A stretch of DNA of 64,000 nucleotides, from positions 558,001 to 622,000 of the forward strand of contig JBALVY010000001.1 in the NCBI GenBank assembly GCA_036960375.1. Direction: 5' to 3'. Of this stretch, positions 26,222-35,632 are shown piece by piece (the stretch's first letter is position 1; each line of letters begins with the position of its first letter). The position numbers were made by a program, and so were the translations under genes. A model generated the notes under the pieces. The model did no database searches. It was not told the DNA's origin and saw only the letters and a list, made by a program, of their open reading frames with translations. The stretch comes from CAWVSB01 sp036960375 (GTDB taxonomy: Bacteria > Pseudomonadota > Gammaproteobacteria > Pseudomonadales > CAWVSB01).

Positions 26222-26590
26222 ATGACGGCGACAAACACAGCAGCAACACAGCGGCGGGTGGTCAAGGACAAGCCTGCTCATTTTTTCGACAGCCCTGAGA
26301 CGGACATCCTTATGTCTATGGTGCTGGCCCTGGCGGGTGAGCTTTCGGTAGTGCGCGAGCGACTCGATACCCACGAAAGGTTGAGCCAGTCCCAGGGCGG
26401 TTTCGACCCGGATGCGGTTAATCGTTATAAGCCGGATGCCGAGGTTGTGGCGCAGCGCAGCGCTGCGCGTAATAAGTATCTGAAACGCGTTCTTAGGGAA
26501 GCGCTGAACGAGGTGAGTAGAGCCAGTGACACGGACCCGCTTCTGTCCGGTGAAGCGCTGGCCGACATACTGACAGGACAAGGAAAATGA
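26222..26590 (+). CDS. Small helical protein paired with methyltransferase (paralogue 1)
   Basis: 122 residues, no family recognised. It is clearly homologous to the protein at 28979: both share D-x(4)-D-x-L, an E-x(2)-V-x-R-x-RLDT-x-E segment, a QG turn, PD-x-E, and R-x(3)-R-x(2)-Y near the end. The RLDT region has heptad-like spacing suited to a coiled coil. No signal peptide or membrane helix. Its stop overlaps the start of the methyltransferase gene (ATGA), so the two products are probably made in equal amounts and may form a complex. Confidence 0.75.
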   Translation: MTATNTAATQRRVVKDKPAHFFDSPETDILMSMVLALAGELSVVRERLDTHERLSQSQGGFDPDAVNRYKPDAEVVAQRSAARNKYLKRVLREALNEVSRASDTDPLLSGEALADILTGQGK

Positions 26591-27780
26591 GCAAACACAT
26601 AACACCCGAAAATTACACTGGCGGCTTTGAGGGTCACCCTATGCTGCCGCAAACCGACCATGACGAGCACGCGCAACAGGCTTTTGTGCTCAGTCTAAAG
26701 CAGCTGGTCAATGGCGAATTACTGGCGGGCACCCGTCAGTTATGCGAGCGCAAAGCCCGGGAAGAGCTTGGGCTGGACAGCACTCCAGCGCCAGAGGCCA
26801 GACATGCAGTACGTAAAATGATGGCCGGCACGTCGAGCTACCGTATCTGGAGTTCGCTGCTGCGCAATTCGCAGGAGCTGCTGTGGGACTACGTGGGCGA
26901 AAGCGTGGATCGACAGTTGGATGAACTGAATACCCGCGCAAACAGTATAGAAACACCGCTTGGCTCGCTGCGGCTGAATCCGGATTTCATGCTGCCCGGC
27001 TATCTTGCGGCAGTTGATCAGCACATTATGCCAGGTGGCTATGGCGACAACCCGGCGGACGATGATGTTCGCTCCGGCGCTGTGTATGACCGCGGTGCCG
27101 CCCTATACCACATGGGGCAAGTTAATCTGCTCAACGACGTCCGCGGGCATACGCTGGCCGCTTATTTGCAAGATGTCTACGGTGAGCTGAAGCCGCTGCG
27201 CATTCTCGATATGGGCTGTACAGTTGGGCACAGTACCCTGGTGCTGTGTGACTATTTTCCCGATGCCGAGATCCACGCCATCGACGTGGGCCCATCACAG
27301 TTGCGTTATGCCCATGCCCGCGCCGAACATTTGGGCAAGACCGTGCATTTCTCACAGCAGTCAGCGGAGTCTACCGACTTCGAGTCAGGCAGCTTTGATC
27401 TTGTGGTGTCCAGTGCGATGTTCCACGAGACCTCAACTGCCGCAGTACCGCAGATCATGCGCGAATGCATGCGCCTTTTGCGCCCGGGTGGTATTTGCGC
27501 GCACGCCGAGGTGCCCGTGCGCTACGACCGGATGCCGGTAGCCGACGTACTCATAAGGGACTGGCAGACCTACCATAACGGTGAGCCTTTCTGGGGTGGA
27601 TGCGCGACTACCGATTTCGGTGCGGCACTCGAAGATGCCAGTTTTGTCGACGTGCAAACCGGTTTCCAGCCGGCGACCCGCGACGCCACTGATCCGACCC
27701 GTGGCCACTTTAGTAGCGAGGGTGATGCCTCCTTTCGCTACTGGTATCTGTTCGGAGGTAAGAAACCCAGTGATGCATGA
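26587..27780 (+). CDS. SAM-dependent class I methyltransferase with helical N-domain (paralogue 1)
   Basis: 397 residues. The C-terminal half is a class I methyltransferase: motif I ILDMGCTVGHST (near residue 205), an acidic end of strand 2 (IHAIDVG), and later LRPGGICAHAE. The first 190 residues are a mostly helical region unknown to me but shared with the neighbour at 27844, including a YRIWSSLLRNSQELLWDYVGESVDR stretch. Starts within the stop of the small partner gene. Methyl acceptor unknown; probably the cluster's substrate or an intermediate. Confidence 0.85.
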   Translation: MSKHITPENYTGGFEGHPMLPQTDHDEHAQQAFVLSLKQLVNGELLAGTRQLCERKAREELGLDSTPAPEARHAVRKMMAGTSSYRIWSSLLRNSQELLWDYVGESVDRQLDELNTRANSIETPLGSLRLNPDFMLPGYLAAVDQHIMPGGYGDNPADDDVRSGAVYDRGAALYHMGQVNLLNDVRGHTLAAYLQDVYGELKPLRILDMGCTVGHSTLVLCDYFPDAEIHAIDVGPSQLRYAHARAEHLGKTVHFSQQSAESTDFESGSFDLVVSSAMFHETSTAAVPQIMRECMRLLRPGGICAHAEVPVRYDRMPVADVLIRDWQTYHNGEPFWGGCATTDFGAALEDASFVDVQTGFQPATRDATDPTRGHFSSEGDASFRYWYLFGGKKPSDA

Positions 27781-27843
27781 TCCGGAAAAAATCGTTGATC
27801 TATATGAATCAATCCCATTAAGCAACCAAGAGGGAAAATCACA

Positions 27844-28977
27844 ATGAGTCAGGAAAATGCTACGGCCATGCGGCCGACTCCCACTCATGACGAACAGTCG
27901 CGCCAGGCGTTTGACGGTCTGTTGCGCGCACACCTGCGCCAACACGTCTTGCCTGCGGTCACTACATTATACGAGGAACGGGTGTTGCCAAAGTTCCGCA
28001 AGGAGCACGAGCGTGATCCGGCCACGAAAAGTGAAGTAGCCAAGGCGATGACCGCGGAGAATTACTATCAGACCTGGAGTTACATGCAGCGTCTGAGCCA
28101 GCAATTATTGTGGGACTCGGTGATCGATTCGGTAGAGCGTTCCTTGCCGGAACTTATCGAGAGGGCAAAGGGCTTGACCGAGCTGGGGTCACTGACGCTC
28201 GACCCGGAGTTGGAAATACCGCGCTACCACACCTCCCATGACATTCATCAGCAGCCCGGTGGCTATCATTCCGAGTTCACCGAGGACGACGTCGCTGCGG
28301 GTGCGATATTTGATACCGGAGTGCCTATCTATTCGGGTGGTATCATGGGCGCAGCCAACGATGTGCTCGGGCAAACTGTCGTCAGTTACTTCCGTGACAC
28401 GTTTGCGCAACGCAAACCGTCCAAAATTCTCGATCTGGGTTGTGCGATAGGTAACTCTACCGTGCCCTGGGCTCAGGCATTCCCGGAGGCGGAAGTGCAC
28501 GGTCTTGAAGTGGGTGCACCATGTTTGCGTTATGCGCATGCCCGGGCAAACGCGATGGGTGTGGAGGTGCATTTTCATCAGCAAAATGCCGAGTCCATGA
28601 ACTTTCCCGATGAAAGCTTCGACCTGATCACCTCGTGTATTCTACTGCATGAAACATCGGTGCCCGCCCTGGCCAATATCCTGCGAGAATGCCACCGCCT
28701 GTTGAAGCCGGGAGGCATCATGATGCACCAGGATGGCTCGCTGACGTCATCCTGGGAGCCGCTGCGTGCATTCATGGCAGACTGGGAGGTAAGCAATAAC
28801 AATGAGCCTTTTCTCGGCACCCTACGTAACCTTGATCTTCAGCAGGCCTATGTTGCGGCCGGATTTGCGCTGGAAAAAATCAACTTCACTACAGCCCCGG
28901 TAGGCGGCAGCCAGCCCGCCCAGCGCGGTTATTTAAGTGGTTTTGGTGCAGTTCCGATCTATTTGGCGGAGAAATAA
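27844..28977 (+). CDS. SAM-dependent class I methyltransferase with helical N-domain (paralogue 2)
   Basis: 377 residues, paralogous over its whole length to the protein at 26587. Motif I is ILDLGCAIGNST (near residue 196), followed by VHGLEVGAPCLRYAHARA and LLKPGGIMMHQDG. The N-terminal helical region contains YYQTWSYMQRLSQQLLWDSVIDSVER, matching the same stretch in paralogue 1. It is followed one base later by the second small protein, so the four genes read small-MTase-MTase-small. An RBS (GAGGGAAAA) precedes the ATG. Confidence 0.85.
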   Translation: MSQENATAMRPTPTHDEQSRQAFDGLLRAHLRQHVLPAVTTLYEERVLPKFRKEHERDPATKSEVAKAMTAENYYQTWSYMQRLSQQLLWDSVIDSVERSLPELIERAKGLTELGSLTLDPELEIPRYHTSHDIHQQPGGYHSEFTEDDVAAGAIFDTGVPIYSGGIMGAANDVLGQTVVSYFRDTFAQRKPSKILDLGCAIGNSTVPWAQAFPEAEVHGLEVGAPCLRYAHARANAMGVEVHFHQQNAESMNFPDESFDLITSCILLHETSVPALANILRECHRLLKPGGIMMHQDGSLTSSWEPLRAFMADWEVSNNNEPFLGTLRNLDLQQAYVAAGFALEKINFTTAPVGGSQPAQRGYLSGFGAVPIYLAEK

Positions 28978-28978
28978 C

Positions 28979-29302
28979 ATGTCTGACACAGAAACAAAAG
29001 TAAAACTCGCTCGGGTAGCCCGAGGCAAACGCCCCGCGTATCTGGATGACAGGGCGATCGATAACCTCTATGCCATTGTGGTCACCATGATGCAGGAAAA
29101 TGTGGTGTTGCGGGACCGCTTAGATACACTGGAACTGCTGCTTGAGCGGCAGGGTGTTGTGTTACAGCAGCAAATAGAAACGTTCGTGCCAGACAAAGAG
29201 GCAGCCGACTCTCGCGAGCAGCGCAACAGGTCCTATATCGAGAAGTTGTTTCGCTGCCTGCAGGATGACCGCCAGCAGTTTGACGACAAGGTACAGGCAT
29301 AA
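28979..29302 (+). CDS. Small helical protein paired with methyltransferase (paralogue 2)
   Basis: 107 residues. The ATG at 28979 is preferred over an upstream start inside the methyltransferase gene because it lies one base after that gene's stop and aligns with paralogue 1 at 26222. Shared features: YLDD-type start, VVLRDRLDTLELL heptads, QG turn, PDKEA, and RNRSYIEKLFR. Lys/Arg-rich N-terminus (KLARVARGKR). Function unknown; a regulatory or structural subunit of its methyltransferase is the simplest idea. Confidence 0.72.
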   Translation: MSDTETKVKLARVARGKRPAYLDDRAIDNLYAIVVTMMQENVVLRDRLDTLELLLERQGVVLQQQIETFVPDKEAADSREQRNRSYIEKLFRCLQDDRQQFDDKVQA

Positions 29303-29327
29303 TGATTGTTCCGCAGGAGATATGCGT

Positions 29328-30827
29328 GTGAGTAAAAATGGCCTGAGCACGGAAACTCTTGCGTTTCTGCAAGGTCCCCGTAGCCTTCTTATTAATGGAG
29401 AGGCGGTGACAGGTAGCGGCGAGACCGTATCGATTGTTGACCCTTCGAGCGGAGAAGTCATCTGTGATTTCCCGTTGGCGTCAGCTGCGGATATCGACGC
29501 TGCGGTGACTGCAGCACGCAGTGCATTGACGCGGCCGAGCTGGTCCGGTATGTCAGGTTACGAGCGTGCGACATGCCTTTACCGACTGGCAGACCTGATA
29601 GAGGCTCATGCCGAGACCCTGGCGGAAATCGAGTCGCTGGATTTTGGCATGCCGATCCGGATGAGCCGAGCGATGATGGCGAGCGTGCCGAGCAAGCATC
29701 TGCGTTACTGCGCTGGCTGGGCCACGCGCCTCGACGGCACTACCAAAAGCAGTTTCCCCGATACGCAAACCGGTGGCATCCACGGTTTTACGTTTCGAGA
29801 GCCGGTGGGGGTAGTGGGAGCTATAATTCCCTGGAATTCACCCATGGTTATGGCCATCATTAAGCTGGCTCCGGCCTTGGCTTGTGGCTGTACTATCGTG
29901 CTCAAACCCTCCGAGCTCACCCCGCTGACCGCCCAGTATCTCGGTGAGCTTGCGGCGGCAGCAGGGTTTCCGCCCGGCGTGATCAATATCGTACCGGGCC
30001 TTGGCTACGAAGCCGGGCAGGCGCTGGTCGATCACCCGCTACTGGCGAAGATAGCATTCACCGGTTCCAGTAATGCGGCCAGGGCTATTGTCGGATCTGT
30101 GGCTGAAAAGCTGACGCCTGTGGCGCTGGAACTGGGTGGTAAGGCTCCGGCCATTATCTGCGCCGACGCCAATCTGGACGCGGCGGCGCGCGTGGCAGCG
30201 GGCAGCTGTACCTCACTACAGGGGCAAAGCTGCGCAGCGATTACCCGTATTTATGTCGAGCGCGCGGTATACCCGCAGTTCCTGGAACGTCTCACTGCAA
30301 ACCTGCAGGCGCTAAAAATAGGACCGGCGCTGGACGAAAGTAGCAGTCTCGGTCCACTGGTTTCCGCCTCCCAGTACCAGCGCGTGCAATCGTATATCGC
30401 TGCGGGTATTAGTGCAGGCGCCACGGCGCTTTCAGTCAGTTCGACACTGCCGGAGGGCGACGGTTTTTATATCGCACCGGTGATTTTCACCGACACCAAG
30501 CCCTCTATGTCGATAGTCTCTGATGAGATATTTGGGCCGGTGGTAGTGGTTGAGCCCTTCGACTCGCTGGATGAGGCGATAGCCCTGGCGAACGATTCGC
30601 CCTATGGCCTGTTTGCCAGTGCCTGGACTGCCAGTATCGACAAGGCTCATTTTCTAATGAGGGTGCTGGATGTAGGTTACGTGGCCATCAATGGCTCGGG
30701 GGCGTTCGATGCCTCCATGCCCTTCGGCGGAGTCAAGCAATCCGGCTGGGGGCGCGAATTCGGCGAGGAGTCAGTGACTCACTACACCCGTATTAAGACG
30801 GTTGCTGTCACCTACGACGTCTCCTGA
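29328..30827 (+). CDS. Aldehyde dehydrogenase (NAD(P)+), second cluster copy
   Basis: About 499 residues. Motifs: GVVGAIIPWNSPMVMAIIKLAPALACG, KPSELTPLTAQYL, AFTGSSNAARAI, LELGGKAPAII with general-base Glu, and nucleophile Cys in QGQSCAAITR. The GTG at 29328 is chosen because AGGAG (29314-29318) lies nine bases upstream; an ATG at 29322 would be only three bases from it and is the alternative. It probably oxidises a different aldehyde from the 24741 enzyme. Last gene of the long plus-strand operon starting at 21284; convergent with the FAD monooxygenase at 30908. Confidence 0.9.
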   Translation: MSKNGLSTETLAFLQGPRSLLINGEAVTGSGETVSIVDPSSGEVICDFPLASAADIDAAVTAARSALTRPSWSGMSGYERATCLYRLADLIEAHAETLAEIESLDFGMPIRMSRAMMASVPSKHLRYCAGWATRLDGTTKSSFPDTQTGGIHGFTFREPVGVVGAIIPWNSPMVMAIIKLAPALACGCTIVLKPSELTPLTAQYLGELAAAAGFPPGVINIVPGLGYEAGQALVDHPLLAKIAFTGSSNAARAIVGSVAEKLTPVALELGGKAPAIICADANLDAAARVAAGSCTSLQGQSCAAITRIYVERAVYPQFLERLTANLQALKIGPALDESSSLGPLVSASQYQRVQSYIAAGISAGATALSVSSTLPEGDGFYIAPVIFTDTKPSMSIVSDEIFGPVVVVEPFDSLDEAIALANDSPYGLFASAWTASIDKAHFLMRVLDVGYVAINGSGAFDASMPFGGVKQSGWGREFGEESVTHYTRIKTVAVTYDVS

Positions 30828-30907
30828 CCGCGATTTCATCCTGCCAGGCGGTAATCCGAGTCGCAGGCAGGTTCCCTTTCTGGAGAGATCGCTTTCTGTG
30901 CTGGGTA

Positions 30908-32194
30908 CTAGCCCGCCTGTTTTTCTTTGATAAACGCCAGGTTGGAGGATTCAACCTTTTCTATCCAGCCGTCATACCTTTTCAGCGTTTGCGAAAACGG
31001 CTCTACCGATCCTGCCAGATAATCCAGCAGGTTGGCGGGTTTGAGTCCCGGTATAACGCTGCGCAGTGCCTCATTAATCCGGATTTTGGTTTCGTAGCGC
31101 TTGCGTAGCTTGGGCTCCAGCGGCATGGCGTAAATGCTGAGTCGCAGTAGCGCATGCATATCGGGAACCCGTGACGCGGTGTATGCTTCCAGGGCTTTGC
31201 CGCGGTCGCCCGAAAACTGTTTCAGCAGGCGCGCGATGATAACCGCGTCTTCCAGAGACGAGTTACACCCCTGACCGACGCTTGGCGGCACGGCATGGGC
31301 TGCGTCACCAAGTAGGCAGGCGTGGTTTTCAAAGTGGTAGCGGTCTAGCTTGATCGTGCGGCACTGGAGGATTTTCCGTTCGAGGAAAGCCTTACGCTCA
31401 TCCTCGGGGACAGCTGCGACCACTTCCGGGCAGCTTTTCTCCATCATCGACCACTGGTGACCGGCGTTGGTGGTTTCCTCGTTGCTGGCAGCGAATACCA
31501 GATTGCAGGTGGCCGTTCCGTTGGGATTTGGTATCGCGCCAACCATCAGGCCGCCGGGTAACAGCCAGGCGTGCAACTCGTTGGGCCCTATAGACAGCTG
31601 GTCGCGACCATTCTTGTCGAGATAGAAATTTCGATATACCCGAGAGTAGGGTTTATCCTCACAGGCGAAATCGGCGTCCCGCTCCAGCACTTGGCGCAGT
31701 CTGGAACCGGCCCCGTCGGCACCGAACAGAAGGTCATAGGCCTCGATCGTGTTTTGGCCCTGCATACTGAAATGAACCTCTTTTTGCTGCAGGTCCACAT
31801 CGGTGCATTGTGCGCCAAAATGAATGTGGAAACGCTCGGAATTTAATTCCTCCAGCGAATCGAGCAAGCACTGTATCAACTCGTTGCGTTCACAGAGCCT
31901 AAATGGCTCCTTGACTTTGTTGCGCCGGACTGCCGGCGGCATCCAGTTGCGCATGCGCTCCTCGATCAGGACACAACGCCGGCTTACAGTCTCATCCAGA
32001 CCGCTGATCTGCGCCAGGGCGTCAAAGCCACGCTTGAAAATAGCGAAGGAAAAACTCTTCTCGTTCTCCCTGTCCTGCAGTGCGTCGGCCCGTTCAAACA
32101 CGTGAATGTCGCTGTTGGGTTCCGATTCGAGTAGTAGTCTGGCAAGCAGCAGACCGGCGGGGCCGGCTCCAAGAATGACAATTTTTTCGCGCAT
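30908..32194 (-). CDS. FAD-dependent aromatic-ring-type monooxygenase (UbiH/kynurenine hydroxylase class)
   Basis: 428 residues of the group A flavoprotein hydroxylase family. The FAD motif GAGPAG lies at residues 9-14, the GADGAGSRLR (DG) motif in the middle and CLLGDAAHAVPPSVGQG (GD motif) near residue 295. Group A enzymes insert one oxygen from O2 using NAD(P)H directly, usually on phenols or N-heterocycles. It is divergent from the PhyH oxygenase at 32362 with one cluster motif between. Substrate unknown. A truncated start of another such gene lies at 46952. Confidence 0.88.
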   Translation of the reverse strand: MREKIVILGAGPAGLLLARLLLESEPNSDIHVFERADALQDRENEKSFSFAIFKRGFDALAQISGLDETVSRRCVLIEERMRNWMPPAVRRNKVKEPFRLCERNELIQCLLDSLEELNSERFHIHFGAQCTDVDLQQKEVHFSMQGQNTIEAYDLLFGADGAGSRLRQVLERDADFACEDKPYSRVYRNFYLDKNGRDQLSIGPNELHAWLLPGGLMVGAIPNPNGTATCNLVFAASNEETTNAGHQWSMMEKSCPEVVAAVPEDERKAFLERKILQCRTIKLDRYHFENHACLLGDAAHAVPPSVGQGCNSSLEDAVIIARLLKQFSGDRGKALEAYTASRVPDMHALLRLSIYAMPLEPKLRKRYETKIRINEALRSVIPGLKPANLLDYLAGSVEPFSQTLKRYDGWIEKVESSNLAFIKEKQAG

Positions 32195-32269
32195 AATGGT
32201 CTCTGTAGTTTGGTAGCGAATTACTGGATAGGGTTATAATAGGACGTCCCCCGGTTTGCGCCTACCTGT

Positions 32270-32283
32270 CCGCATAGTGGGCT
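32270..32283 (+). promoter_or_regulatory. Cluster operator motif, FAD monooxygenase/PhyH intergenic region
   Basis: CCGCATAGTGGGCT fits CCRC-N3-GYGG-GCT. It lies between divergent starts at 32194 and 32362. A TATAAT hexamer at 32235-32240 shows promoter-like sequence nearby. Inferred regulator: the IclR protein of the same cluster. Confidence 0.65.
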
Positions 32284-32361
32284 TGTCGCGCGATCAATCG
32301 GCTCCACGCTAGGATTAGCACTAATCTTTCCATCCACTTTACCACTAGGATATTGAGAGCC

Positions 32362-33192
32362 GTGAATAAAAAACCTCTACGCCCCATCACCCAGGATCTC
32401 ATCGATCAGTATGAACGAGACGGCGTTGTCTGCGTCCGAGGTATGTTTGACCCGGAGTGGCCTGAACTATTGTTGAAAGCGTTTGAACGGATCGAACATG
32501 ACCCGGAAGAGCATGGCCTTCTTCCCTGGGCTATTGGCGGCTACAAATATCTGTGGCATAAAGTGCCGGAATTTCGATCCTACGTGCTCGACTCTCCGGC
32601 TGCTGAGGTGGTGGGGCGAGTCATCGGTGCCAGTTATACCCGCTTCTTTTTTGATCAGGTGTTCGCCAAGGACCCCCGTTCCACCAAGCCGACGGTTTGG
32701 CACAATGATATTCCCGGCTGGCCCACCGACGGCGAGCAGATACCCTCGTTCTGGATGGCCCTGACGCCTGTGTGCAAGGCCAACAGCCTCGAGTGCATCG
32801 CCGGCACGCACAAGGACGAAACCGTGTACTGGAATATCACCAACAACTCCCGCAAGATGATCCAGCCGCCGGACCGGCACCGCTGCCCGGATATGAATTT
32901 GCGGCGTGACGACCCGGATCTACAGTTCCTGAGCTGGGACATGGAGCCGGGTGATGCCCTGGTGATTCATCCTCGGGTATTGCATTATTCCAGCGGTAAT
33001 CCGACTGACCAGCGCCGTGTTGCCCTGTCCACCCGTTGGGGTGGTAGCGATATTGTCTGGAATCCCCGGCCAGAGTGCATGAATTTGCCAGGTATCTCGT
33101 TTGACGAAATGATTCCGGGGAAGAAACCCTCCGGTCCACTGTTCCCACTTGTTTGGGAGGCCACGCCCGGTGCTGGTAATGAGGATTTATGA
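32362..33192 (+). CDS. Phytanoyl-CoA dioxygenase (PhyH)-family Fe(II)/2-oxoglutarate oxygenase
   Basis: About 276 residues of the PhyH fold. The iron-binding H-x-D is in VWHNDIPGW and the distal His in HPRVLHYSSGN; RRVALSTRW supplies the probable 2-oxoglutarate Arg. Such enzymes hydroxylate or otherwise oxidise free acids or acyl-CoAs. GTG at 32362 (behind GAGAG) is preferred; a TTG at 32353 is the alternative. It probably shares a transcript with the MFS gene 39 bp downstream. Confidence 0.85.
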   Translation: MNKKPLRPITQDLIDQYERDGVVCVRGMFDPEWPELLLKAFERIEHDPEEHGLLPWAIGGYKYLWHKVPEFRSYVLDSPAAEVVGRVIGASYTRFFFDQVFAKDPRSTKPTVWHNDIPGWPTDGEQIPSFWMALTPVCKANSLECIAGTHKDETVYWNITNNSRKMIQPPDRHRCPDMNLRRDDPDLQFLSWDMEPGDALVIHPRVLHYSSGNPTDQRRVALSTRWGGSDIVWNPRPECMNLPGISFDEMIPGKKPSGPLFPLVWEATPGAGNEDL

Positions 33193-33231
33193 CATATTTT
33201 ACGCTTTTAGTAACCCGTTCTCCGGCTATGT

Positions 33232-34641
33232 ATGACTGAGCCCGTGGTAGCGACAGCGCCCGCCGCCAGCGCACCTGCCGAGCCCCGCGAGCTGCCCCTG
33301 TTGGTTTGCTTCGGCTGGGGTATCGGCTCTCTCGGTATGAACGTGTTCGGCTTTGCCAAACTGTTATTATTGCGATTCATGACCGATATTCTGGGAATCA
33401 CGCCGGCGGTTGCCGGGCTGCTGATGTCTGGTTCGAAGCTCTACGATGCGGCCACTGACCCTGTTATGGGCATTATCAGTGACCGGACCTCGACCCGCTG
33501 GGGCAGGCGCCGCCCCTACCTGTTGCTCGGCGCGATATTATGTGGTCTGAGCTTTGTCTTTCTGTTCAATGTGCCGGTATTTGAACGGCCGGGGTTCACT
33601 GCCGCGGTGATCGGCTTCGCCCTCATTCTCTACTCAACCGCCTATACGGTGTTTAATGTACCCTACATGGCCATGCCGGCGGAAATGACCGATAACTACC
33701 ATGAACGCTCCTTTCTCATCACTTTCCGCGTTTATGGCATTGCCTTCGGCCAGGTCATCGGTGGGTTTGTCGGCCCCCTGATTATTGCCTATTATGGCGG
33801 CGGTTATTACGGCCATAGCATGATGGCCTGGGCCATCGGCGCAGTTGTATTGGTGGCCCTGCTGACCTGCTTCGCCACCACCGGCCGGGCCAAATTCACG
33901 CAACGCGATGAAACTGTCCAGCGCGGCTGGCGTGAACAGTGGCGCACCGCGAGATCCAATAAGCCGTTTGTCATTCTTCTCATCAGCAAGCTGGCCACCC
34001 TGACCGGTACCAGCATCATGTTTGTGTCCCTATCTTATTTTGTAACGCTGATACTCGAGGTCAGCTATACCTGGTTGGGGTATTTCGCCCTTAGCATTAC
34101 TATCGGCATGATACTGTCGCAGCCTGTCTGGCTGAAGCTTAGTCGCCGCTATGGCAAGAGAATATGTTTTATCAGTGCCTCAATCCTGTTCGCCCTGGTC
34201 AGCCTGACGTGGTTGGCGAGTTCCAACGGTGAGGCCGCCTTTATTTCCATTAGCCGCAGTGTGGTGCTAGGTCTGGCATCCGGCGGTATCCTGCTGATGG
34301 GTCAGTCCATGTTGCCTGATACCATCGAGTTGGATAACCGGCGTACCGGGCTGCGTCGGGAGGGTATCTTTTCTGGACTTTACACCACGGTAGAGAAGCT
34401 CGGCTCGGCTTTTGGCGCGGGCTTCGCTGGCTTGACCCTCAGTTTTGCCGGCTACATTGCTTCCACCGAGAGCGAAACGGTGGTCCAGCCGGCCAGTGCT
34501 ATTACGGGTATCTATATCTGTCTGGCAGTATTGCCCGCGGTCACCGCGTTGCTCAGCGCGATTGCCATGATTTGGTACGATCTGTCGGAAGAAAAGCTTA
34601 AGAGTACAACGCTCGTAGTGGAGGAGACGCCGCCGGTATAA
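33232..34641 (+). CDS. GPH/MFS_2-family symporter
   Basis: 469 residues with about twelve membrane helices and the glycoside-pentoside-hexuronide:cation family pattern: GSKLYDAATDPVMGIISDRTSTRWGRRRPYLL after helix 2, FNVPYMAMPAEMTDNYHERS, and MLPDTIELDNRRTGLRREGIFSG in the second half. Despite the name, members in catabolic clusters often carry non-sugar organic anions. It is the obvious inner-membrane importer for the compound delivered by the TonB receptor at 36641. Convergent with the IclR gene. Confidence 0.87.
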   Translation: MTEPVVATAPAASAPAEPRELPLLVCFGWGIGSLGMNVFGFAKLLLLRFMTDILGITPAVAGLLMSGSKLYDAATDPVMGIISDRTSTRWGRRRPYLLLGAILCGLSFVFLFNVPVFERPGFTAAVIGFALILYSTAYTVFNVPYMAMPAEMTDNYHERSFLITFRVYGIAFGQVIGGFVGPLIIAYYGGGYYGHSMMAWAIGAVVLVALLTCFATTGRAKFTQRDETVQRGWREQWRTARSNKPFVILLISKLATLTGTSIMFVSLSYFVTLILEVSYTWLGYFALSITIGMILSQPVWLKLSRRYGKRICFISASILFALVSLTWLASSNGEAAFISISRSVVLGLASGGILLMGQSMLPDTIELDNRRTGLRREGIFSGLYTTVEKLGSAFGAGFAGLTLSFAGYIASTESETVVQPASAITGIYICLAVLPAVTALLSAIAMIWYDLSEEKLKSTTLVVEETPPV

Positions 34642-34717
34642 GCTTAGCGCTAATGCGTGTCCAGGTGTGCAGCGCGCAGGTAGGATTGGTTTTTTTTACC
34701 AGCGCCCGGGCTGGCTC

Positions 34718-35524
34718 TTAGTTGATGGCCTGGTCTGTATCGGAATACTGGTTGCGGGTGGTGGTGCGCTTCGCATACTGCTCGCCGATCTCATCGGCAG
34801 TAGAGCGCAGCTCCGGGATGAACCGTTCAAGGGCTGTTTCCAGTGACTCGATATAGAGCGAGGAATAGCGGGTTGTCAGGCAGGCAAAGGCGTGTTTTTT
34901 TTCAAATATTGGAATCGATATCGCCGTCATGTTCTCGTCCGATACCTGCGTATCATAGCCTCGGCTACGTATTTCAGAGAGTTTTTTGCGCCACTGCGCA
35001 GGGTCTCTTACCACCTCGTCTCGCGGGCTCGCGCTGGTTTTCGAGATCAAGTCCACAAATGTATTGCGATCTTTGTCCGAGCAAAAGGCGAGAAATGTCC
35101 TGCCCGATGCGCTTCCGGCCATCGATGTACACCAGCCGGTGGGTATTCTGTAGTTCGCTAGGCGACTGTGATAATCGGTGGCGGCGCGTACCATCATATT
35201 GAGGCCGCTGGGGACAGTTAGGTTGACTGGCCAGATAAGCTTCCGGCCCAGTTGCTCGATTTTTGGCCTTACGATACTGGCGATCCACAGTTCATCGATG
35301 TAGCCGTCACTGAGCCCCCGTACCTTGAGAGTGAGCCAGTAGGCGCCACTGAGCTCATCCCGTAGAACATAGTCCTCGGCACGGAGTGTCTCCAGCATTC
35401 GGTGTGCTGTGCCACGCGACAGCGAACACCGCTTTGCCACCTGGTTGGAGGTAAGGCCATTATGCCGGTTGAGCAGCTCCAGTACGGCAAGCCCCCGTTC
35501 GAGTGACTGAACTGTTTTTGTCAT
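34718..35524 (-). CDS. IclR-family transcriptional regulator (probable cluster regulator)
   Basis: 268 residues. An N-terminal winged helix-turn-helix (VQSLERGLAVLELL...LTSNQVAKRCSLSRGTAHRMLETL, residues 4-50) is followed by the GAF-like IclR effector domain (GRTFLAFCSDKDR, ISIPIFEKKHAFACLTTRY). IclR proteins respond to small aromatic or organic acids and bind short palindromes near promoters. It is the only dedicated DNA-binding regulator in the GC-rich cluster. That makes it the best candidate to bind the six CCRC-N3-GYGG-GCT sites. No copy of the motif was found before its own gene. Confidence 0.9.
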   Translation of the reverse strand: MTKTVQSLERGLAVLELLNRHNGLTSNQVAKRCSLSRGTAHRMLETLRAEDYVLRDELSGAYWLTLKVRGLSDGYIDELWIASIVRPKIEQLGRKLIWPVNLTVPSGLNMMVRAATDYHSRLANYRIPTGWCTSMAGSASGRTFLAFCSDKDRNTFVDLISKTSASPRDEVVRDPAQWRKKLSEIRSRGYDTQVSDENMTAISIPIFEKKHAFACLTTRYSSLYIESLETALERFIPELRSTADEIGEQYAKRTTTRNQYSDTDQAIN

Positions 35525-35632
35525 GTCGCTAGCGTCCTTCCTGATTAATCTGCATTACTTCGGGTTGCCAAGCGCTAATGAAATGCGGTGAATCCTGATA
35601 GGGCCCATCATAGCACCCCTTGTCGATTGGGA

